This document shows, in pieces, positions 21,143-25,947 of a stretch of 25,947 nucleotides of DNA. The position numbers and the translations under genes are program-made. The first letter of the stretch is position 1; every line of letters starts with the position of its first letter. The notes below the pieces were generated by a model. It ran no database searches. It saw nothing but the letters and a program-made list of their open reading frames with translations, and was not told the DNA's origin. The stretch is from positions 1 through 25,947 of the forward strand of contig JBBPYR010000301.1 of NCBI GenBank assembly GCA_038199755.1, in the 5' to 3' direction. The DNA comes from JBBPYR01 sp038199755 (GTDB lineage: Bacteria; Chloroflexota; Ktedonobacteria; Ktedonobacterales; Ktedonobacteraceae).

Positions 21143-21230
21143 GGCACCCGTAAAGGGATGCCCCTACCATGGGCACAAAACAGCCTGCAATGCGATGGTA
21201 TCATGGTAGGGGCATCCCTTTACGGGTGCC
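21143..21230. repeat. Perfect 29-bp inverted repeat after the kinase gene
   Basis: 21143-21171 is the exact reverse complement of 21202-21230, with a 30-nt spacer. The arms begin GGCACCCGTAAAGGGATG. It starts 10 nt after the stop codon. Exact arms and the element-like layout suggest a MITE-type repeat that may also act as a transcription terminator. Confidence 0.92.
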
Positions 21231-21255
21231 CATGTCTCCCAAAATCCCCTCTAAT

Positions 21256-21283
21256 TTGTAGATGACCATCTATATGGCATAAT
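21256..21283 (+). promoter_or_regulatory. Possible promoter of the men operon
   Basis: TTGTAG (21256-21261), 16 nt, CATAAT (21278-21283). It lies about 150 nt upstream of menF in otherwise featureless DNA (21231-21432). Confidence 0.35.
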
Positions 21284-21432
21284 CTTCACAATGCGCCTAC
21301 AATATGTAAGTGAGAATGACCTTTATCATTCCTGATACTAGTCTTCAAAAGACATTACACGAGTGATGTGTCGGAGCTTGCTTCCCAAGAGAACCTTGCT
21401 CTCGCACATGCCGTAGCGATAGACAAAAGATA

Positions 21433-22965
21433 ATGATGAATGTAGTAACGACACAGAGGATTGGAGTATCACAGCCTGCCCAACCATGGATTGGCGACAC
21501 TGCACACGAACAGCTCCTCTCAACCTTACATAAAGCGGCCCAACGTGCCGCCCAACAGCAGCAAAGCATTTTGGCCAGCACTATCCTTCCGTTTGCGTGG
21601 ATTGACCTTCTGCACATCTTCTCCGCCTGCCGCAGAGCAGGTCTGGACGACTGCTTTTACTGGGAACATCCCAGCGCACAGCATGCGCTGGTTGGTACCA
21701 CCCTTGCCTATACTATAGAAACACAGGGCCAGCAGCGTTTTAATGATGCTGCGACGCAGTGGCGCGCCATCCTTAAAGACGCGGTTATCGCAGATCATGC
21801 TTCTGCTGAAGCGCGGCGTTATGGCAGTGGGCCAGTTTTCTTCGGCGGCTTTGCGTTCGACCCATTGCGTCTGCGCACGCCATTGTGGTCCGACTTTCCT
21901 GACGGTCAACTCATGCTGCCCGCGATCCTCTTTAGCTCCTGTAATGGGCAGTCCGCATTGACGCTCAACCACCTGGTGCAGCCCGCAGATGATATAGAGC
22001 AGCTAGCAACGAGCTTACTGAGTCAGGTTGCCAGCATACAAGCCACGCACACCAACGCGCCCACCCAGTTTGCGACAGCAAGTACCATGAGCGTACAGAC
22101 ACAAGACCTGCTGCCCGCTGACACATGGATGCAACTAGTGGCGAACACAACACAGATCATTCGCCAGGGGCAGTATGAGAAGGTGGTGTTGGCACGCAGT
22201 ATCGAGGTGACTCCAACCGAGCCAGAGAACTCCTTCGAGATCGATGCGACGCTCGCACGCCTACGCCAGCATTTTCCCGCAGCCTACGTGTTCGCGCTTC
22301 AGCGTGGTCAACGCTTCTTTGCTGGTGCCACACCCGAACGTCTGGTGCAGGCGCAGGATGGTCACATTCATACCATGGCACTAGCAGGCTCGGCGCGGCG
22401 CGGCAGCACAGAGGAGGAAGATCAGCGTATCGGCGACGAATTATTACACAGTGACAAGAATCAGGGAGAGCATGCCATTGTGGTTGACATGGTGCGTGAT
22501 GCCCTCGGCGAACATTGTACCGAGGTCTCGGTTTCGCCTACGCCCCATCTTCTAAAACTCAAAAATGTGCAGCACCTGGAAACCCCTATCAGTGGCGTCC
22601 TACTCAAGGGACGCTGCATCCTAGATGTGATGGCAAATCTCCATCCCACACCCGCAGTTGGTGGTTTTCCACGCCAAGAAGCACTCGCGACCATTCGCGA
22701 GACGGAGCAACTCGATCGTGGCTGGTATGCGGGTCCCGTGGGTTGGATCGATCCAGAGGGGCATGGCGAGTTCGCGGTTGCCCTGCGTTCAGGATTGATC
22801 GAGCATGATCGCGCCATCCTCTTCGCAGGCTGTGGCATCGTGGCCGACTCCGACCCACACAGCGAGTATGCAGAGTCTTGCCTGAAATTACAGGCCATGC
22901 TGCGTGGCCTGGGCGACGAGGACGCGGCAAATTTTCGCGGCACAGTATCCCAAATACCTAAATAA
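21433..22965 (+). CDS. menF: Isochorismate synthase
   Basis: A 510-aa chorismate-utilising enzyme. The C-terminal catalytic half has the family blocks FFAGATPERLV, MALAGSARRG, then NLHPTPAVGGFPRQEAL, DRGWYAGPVGW and FAGCGIVADSDPHSEYAE. The N-terminal half (VFFGGFAFDP) has the typical divergent Trp/Phe-rich domain. The reaction is chorismate to isochorismate, the first committed step of classical menaquinone synthesis. Assignment as MenF rather than a salicylate or anthranilate-type enzyme rests on the menD, menH and menB genes downstream. ATG 21433 or 21436 are both possible; no clear RBS. It is 23 nt from menD. Confidence 0.93.
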   Translation: MMNVVTTQRIGVSQPAQPWIGDTAHEQLLSTLHKAAQRAAQQQQSILASTILPFAWIDLLHIFSACRRAGLDDCFYWEHPSAQHALVGTTLAYTIETQGQQRFNDAATQWRAILKDAVIADHASAEARRYGSGPVFFGGFAFDPLRLRTPLWSDFPDGQLMLPAILFSSCNGQSALTLNHLVQPADDIEQLATSLLSQVASIQATHTNAPTQFATASTMSVQTQDLLPADTWMQLVANTTQIIRQGQYEKVVLARSIEVTPTEPENSFEIDATLARLRQHFPAAYVFALQRGQRFFAGATPERLVQAQDGHIHTMALAGSARRGSTEEEDQRIGDELLHSDKNQGEHAIVVDMVRDALGEHCTEVSVSPTPHLLKLKNVQHLETPISGVLLKGRCILDVMANLHPTPAVGGFPRQEALATIRETEQLDRGWYAGPVGWIDPEGHGEFAVALRSGLIEHDRAILFAGCGIVADSDPHSEYAESCLKLQAMLRGLGDEDAANFRGTVSQIPK

Positions 22966-22988
22966 CAAAAAAATTGTGAGAATATCCT

Positions 22989-24806
22989 ATGGAAACCATT
23001 ATGGCAGCGCACACAAGCACATATATTACAAACCCTGCTAATCCTACTTATGCATATATAGGCGCGTTCGTCGATGAATTGCAGCGTGGGGGGGTACAAC
23101 ACGCGGTCATCTGTCCAGGTTCGCGCTCGACACCGCTCGCCCTTGTGTTCGTGGCACAGCCGGGCATACGTACCTGGATGCATGTTGACGAGCGGTCAGC
23201 CGCCTTTTTCGCGCTGGGCTTGGCAAAACGGCTACATGCACCCGTAGCCCTCATCTGCACCTCTGGCACGGCGGCGGCGAACTTCTTGCCCGCAATTGTC
23301 GAGGCACATCTGAGCCATATTCCCTTGTTGGTATTAACCGCAGACCGCCCCCATGAGTTGCGCGATACGGGTGCGCCGCAAAGTATAGATCAGAATCGGC
23401 TGTATGGCAGCCATGCCAAATGGTTTGTGGAAATGGCCTTGCCAGAGGCCAGCAATACAGCTCTACGCTATGCGCGCACCATCGCAGACAGGGCCGTAGC
23501 CCAAGCACAAGCGGCACCAACGGGACCCGTGCATCTCAACTTTCCCTTGCGTGAGCCACTCATCGCGGAACCACTGCCAGGACAAGCGATGCCGCCGTTA
23601 GAGGCTCGCGATCAGCATGCATGGCTTGGTCGTCCACAGAACGTACCCTATACCGAGATTGCGGCAGCAGAGCCCGCAACGATCTCTGTAGACAAAATCG
23701 AACAACTCACACAACGCCTGTCTCATACGAAACGTGGGCTGATTATCGCGGGTCCGCAATCAGATGGCCACCTACCAGAGCTACTCGCACTGGCGCAACG
23801 GCTCGGCTATCCCATCCTGGCCGACCCACTATCACAGCTTCGTTGCGGCCAGCCAGAGCAAGCAGCCATCATCACCAGCTATGACGCATTCCTACGGGTA
23901 GAGGCCTTTGTCGAGCAAGCCCAACCAGAACTGATTGTACGTTTCGGAGCCATGCCCACCTCAAAACCAGTCTTGCTGTACATAAAGCGTTACGAGCACT
24001 GCCCATTGCTCGTGGTGGATGAGCAACCCGATTGGCAGGAACCAACCCAATTCGCCGCAGAATATATATATGCCGATTATAATATACTGAGTAGTAAACT
24101 GCTCAGCGCGATCAATGCACAAGATGAAACGGTGATGCAAGATCGCACCTGGCTGGAATGGTGGCAACAGCGCGATCAGGAGACAAAGCAGGCACTCGAA
24201 ACAAGCATATACGACTTTAGAGAAGCGTTCGAGGGGCGCGTCTTTCGTGAACTTGCCTCGCTCTTGCCGGAGCGCAGCATTCTCTACGCGGGCAATAGCA
24301 TGCCTGTGCGCGATATGGATACCTTCTTCTGGGGCAGCGAGCGCAGTATCCGCGTCATGAGCAATCGGGGCGCAAACGGCATTGACGGTGTCATCTCTAG
24401 TGCATTGGGGGCAAGCGCGGCGGCAGGTGAGCCAACGGTGCTGGTGATCGGCGACCTCTCGTTCTATCACGATCTGAATGGCTTGCTCGCGGCCCGTTTG
24501 CATCAGCTCAACATGGTGATTGTGCTGGTCAACAACGACGGTGGTGGCATTTTCTCATTCCTGCCGCAAGCGGCCTATCCAGAGCACTTCGAGCAGCTTT
24601 TTGGTACGCCCACCGGGCTCGATTTTGCCCCTGCTGTGCAGATGTACGGTGGACACTTCCAGCGTGCCGCCAACTGGGAGCATTTCCGCACCGCCGTCAT
24701 ACGTGGCCTCGCTGATGGTGGTCTGCACGTTGTCGAGGTGACGACGCAGCGTGACAGTAATGTTGCCATGCACCGTCAATTGTGGCGCGACATTGGAATG
24801 CATTAA
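22989..24806 (+). CDS. menD: SEPHCHC synthase (MenD)
   Basis: A 605-aa ThDP-dependent enzyme. The N-terminal pyrimidine-binding domain carries the catalytic Glu region HVDERSAAFFALG, preceded by CPGSRSTPLAL. The C-terminal diphosphate-binding domain has IGDLSFYHDLNGL and VNNDGGGIFSFLPQ, the GDx(n)NN motif for Mg-ThDP. It adds succinic semialdehyde derived from 2-oxoglutarate to isochorismate. Length fits MenD (about 550-610 aa). ATG 22989 has weak GTGAGAA upstream; ATG 23001 is an alternative. The stop codon overlaps the menH start by one base (TAATG), so translation is coupled. Confidence 0.96.
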   Translation: METIMAAHTSTYITNPANPTYAYIGAFVDELQRGGVQHAVICPGSRSTPLALVFVAQPGIRTWMHVDERSAAFFALGLAKRLHAPVALICTSGTAAANFLPAIVEAHLSHIPLLVLTADRPHELRDTGAPQSIDQNRLYGSHAKWFVEMALPEASNTALRYARTIADRAVAQAQAAPTGPVHLNFPLREPLIAEPLPGQAMPPLEARDQHAWLGRPQNVPYTEIAAAEPATISVDKIEQLTQRLSHTKRGLIIAGPQSDGHLPELLALAQRLGYPILADPLSQLRCGQPEQAAIITSYDAFLRVEAFVEQAQPELIVRFGAMPTSKPVLLYIKRYEHCPLLVVDEQPDWQEPTQFAAEYIYADYNILSSKLLSAINAQDETVMQDRTWLEWWQQRDQETKQALETSIYDFREAFEGRVFRELASLLPERSILYAGNSMPVRDMDTFFWGSERSIRVMSNRGANGIDGVISSALGASAAAGEPTVLVIGDLSFYHDLNGLLAARLHQLNMVIVLVNNDGGGIFSFLPQAAYPEHFEQLFGTPTGLDFAPAVQMYGGHFQRAANWEHFRTAVIRGLADGGLHVVEVTTQRDSNVAMHRQLWRDIGMH

Positions 24807-25630
24807 TGGCAAGCATACATATCAACGGCATCACATTGGGCATTGAGCAGCGTGGAGAGCAAGGGCAACCGCCGCTAGTGCTCCTACACGGCTTTACGGG
24901 TAGTGCCGCGAGTTGGGGAGCATATCTCGACACATTCGCGGCACACGGCATGCGCGTTATCGCGTTAGACATGCTCGGCCACGGCCAAAGTGACGCCCCG
25001 CAGCAGGCACAACGCTACAGCATAGAGCATTGCTGCGCCGATATCCTCGCGGTTGTGCAAGCACTGGGTATTGCGCCACACGAGGCAGTGCTGCTGGGCT
25101 ATTCAATGGGCGGGCGGATCGCGCTGTATACGGCACTCTCCGGTTACTTTCGCGCTCTTATTCTGGAAAGTGCGTCAGCGGGTATCGAGCAGGCACAAGA
25201 GCGCGAGCAACGCCGCCAGAACGACGAACGGTTAGCAGAACGCATCGAACGTGAGGGTGTGCCAGCATTTGTGGCATACTGGGAACAGTTGCCGCTCTTT
25301 GCCAGTCAGCAGGCATTAGCAAACGAAGTGCGCAATACTGTACATGTACAACGACTACATAATCGTGCTATCGGTCTGGCAAACAGTTTACGTGGCGTGG
25401 GCACAGGAACACAGCCAGCGTTATATGACCAGTTACCCACTTTCCAGCTCCCTGTGCTCTTGCTTGCCGGAGAGCTAGATCAGAAGTTTGTCGCCACGGC
25501 ACAACGCATGGCACAGTTGTTGCCACAGGCCGAACTACACATTATTGAGGGCTCAGGACATACAATACACCTAGAACAACCCGCACAGTTTGAGCGGCAT
25601 GTGCTAGATTTTTGCAAAAGCACAACATAA
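24806..25630 (+). CDS. menH: SHCHC synthase (MenH), alpha/beta hydrolase
   Basis: A 274-aa alpha/beta-hydrolase. LVLLHGFTGSAASW forms the oxyanion region, GYSMGGRIAL holds the nucleophile Ser, LAGELDQKF the Asp and GSGHTIHLEQP the His. It eliminates pyruvate from the MenD product to give 2-succinyl-6-hydroxy-2,4-cyclohexadiene-1-carboxylate. The start at ATG 24806 shares one base with the menD stop; an in-frame GTG at 24782 lies inside menD and is rejected. Specific MenH assignment rests on the operon and on the FTGS...ASW motif. Confidence 0.93.
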   Translation: MASIHINGITLGIEQRGEQGQPPLVLLHGFTGSAASWGAYLDTFAAHGMRVIALDMLGHGQSDAPQQAQRYSIEHCCADILAVVQALGIAPHEAVLLGYSMGGRIALYTALSGYFRALILESASAGIEQAQEREQRRQNDERLAERIEREGVPAFVAYWEQLPLFASQQALANEVRNTVHVQRLHNRAIGLANSLRGVGTGTQPALYDQLPTFQLPVLLLAGELDQKFVATAQRMAQLLPQAELHIIEGSGHTIHLEQPAQFERHVLDFCKSTT

Positions 25631-25652
25631 AACAATAGAAGGAGACATCAAC

Positions 25653-25947
25653 ATGGCAAGCGTCACATGGCAAAAAGTGAAGGATTACACGGACATCCTA
25701 TTTGATAAGGCGGAGGGCATTGGCAAAATCACGATTAACCGCCCAGAGGTGCGCAACGCCTTTCGACCAACCACACTCAATGAGCTGATTGAGGCATTCC
25801 ACCTGTGCCACGAAGACCCAGAGATCGGCGTGGTCATTCTCACGGGCGCAGGCGACAAAGCGTTCTGCTCCGGTGGAGACCAGCGTGTCCGCGGACATGG
25901 TGGCTACGTCGGTGATGATGGCGTGCCGCGCCTCAACGCGCTCGACC
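25653..25947 (+). CDS. menB: 1,4-dihydroxy-2-naphthoyl-CoA synthase, 5' part
   Basis: The first 98 codons of MenB, cut by the window end. It starts MASVTWQKVKDYTDILFDKA, followed by GIGKITINRPEVRNAFRPTT, then GVVILTGAGDKAFCSGGDQR, the crotonase-fold oxyanion-hole motif with the SGGDQ typical of MenB. It closes the naphthoate ring from o-succinylbenzoyl-CoA. AGAAGGAGA lies 8 nt before ATG 25653, the strongest RBS of the operon. menC and menE are not visible and would be needed between MenH and MenB. Confidence 0.96.
   Translation, partial: MASVTWQKVKDYTDILFDKAEGIGKITINRPEVRNAFRPTTLNELIEAFHLCHEDPEIGVVILTGAGDKAFCSGGDQRVRGHGGYVGDDGVPRLNALD

Noticed and set aside
22461..23183. 240-aa open frame antisense to menF/menD
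   Set aside because: Overlaps two certain genes; composition is that of a reverse-strand shadow.

Overview
The window looks like a chromosome segment of a Ktedonobacteria-like Chloroflexota bacterium. This is inferred from the gene repertoire: secreted GH5-CBM3 cellulase with a Pro/Thr linker, Ser/Thr kinase fused to a PP2C domain, Uma2 nuclease, STAND-TPR protein, a classical menaquinone pathway and many palindromic intergenic repeats. No rRNA marker is present, so the taxonomy is provisional.

Left flank (1-4540): a short DoxX-like membrane protein, a Uma2-family nuclease, a GH5 endoglucanase (minus strand), then a scar. The scar is an internally deleted IS6-family transposase whose terminal repeat abuts a 60-bp fossil of a tyrosine integrase, followed by an HNH endonuclease and its small partner gene.

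Integrated element (about 4541-15018, 10.4 kb): bounded by a 50-bp direct repeat (48/50 identical) of the 3' half of tRNA-Gly(TCC). The complete tRNA is on the right next to a tyrosine recombinase. Inside, the cargo on the left is a promoter, a 149-aa helical protein, a STAND-type ATPase with TPR repeats, and a convergent SLOG-Nudix fusion protein. The backbone on the right, all minus strand, is integrase, XRE-TPR regulator, a small protein, a sigma-70-like factor carrying an extra excisionase-type HTH, an HUH rolling-circle Rep protein and a 93-aa protein. The backbone intergenic regions carry seven copies of a 14-bp palindrome (AATRGC-TT-GCYATT), most of them alternating with hairpins. Short GGCAGGTATTCAT-type repeats near both ends are candidate integrase arm sites. 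No transfer translocase or relaxase beyond Rep is visible, so the element resembles a small AICE-like or mobilizable integrative element carrying a nucleotide-linked conflict (defence) module.

Right flank (15019-25947): tRNA-Gly and tRNA-Pro from one clear promoter, then plus-strand housekeeping genes: acylphosphatase, gatC, gatA, a D-Ala-D-Ala carboxypeptidase, a repeat-rich intergenic region, a kinase-phosphatase fusion, and the menaquinone operon menF-menD-menH-menB (menB cut by the window end).

The most interesting material is the element: the SLOG-Nudix/STAND cargo, the sigma-excisionase fusion and the palindrome/hairpin arrays around the rep and sigma genes.
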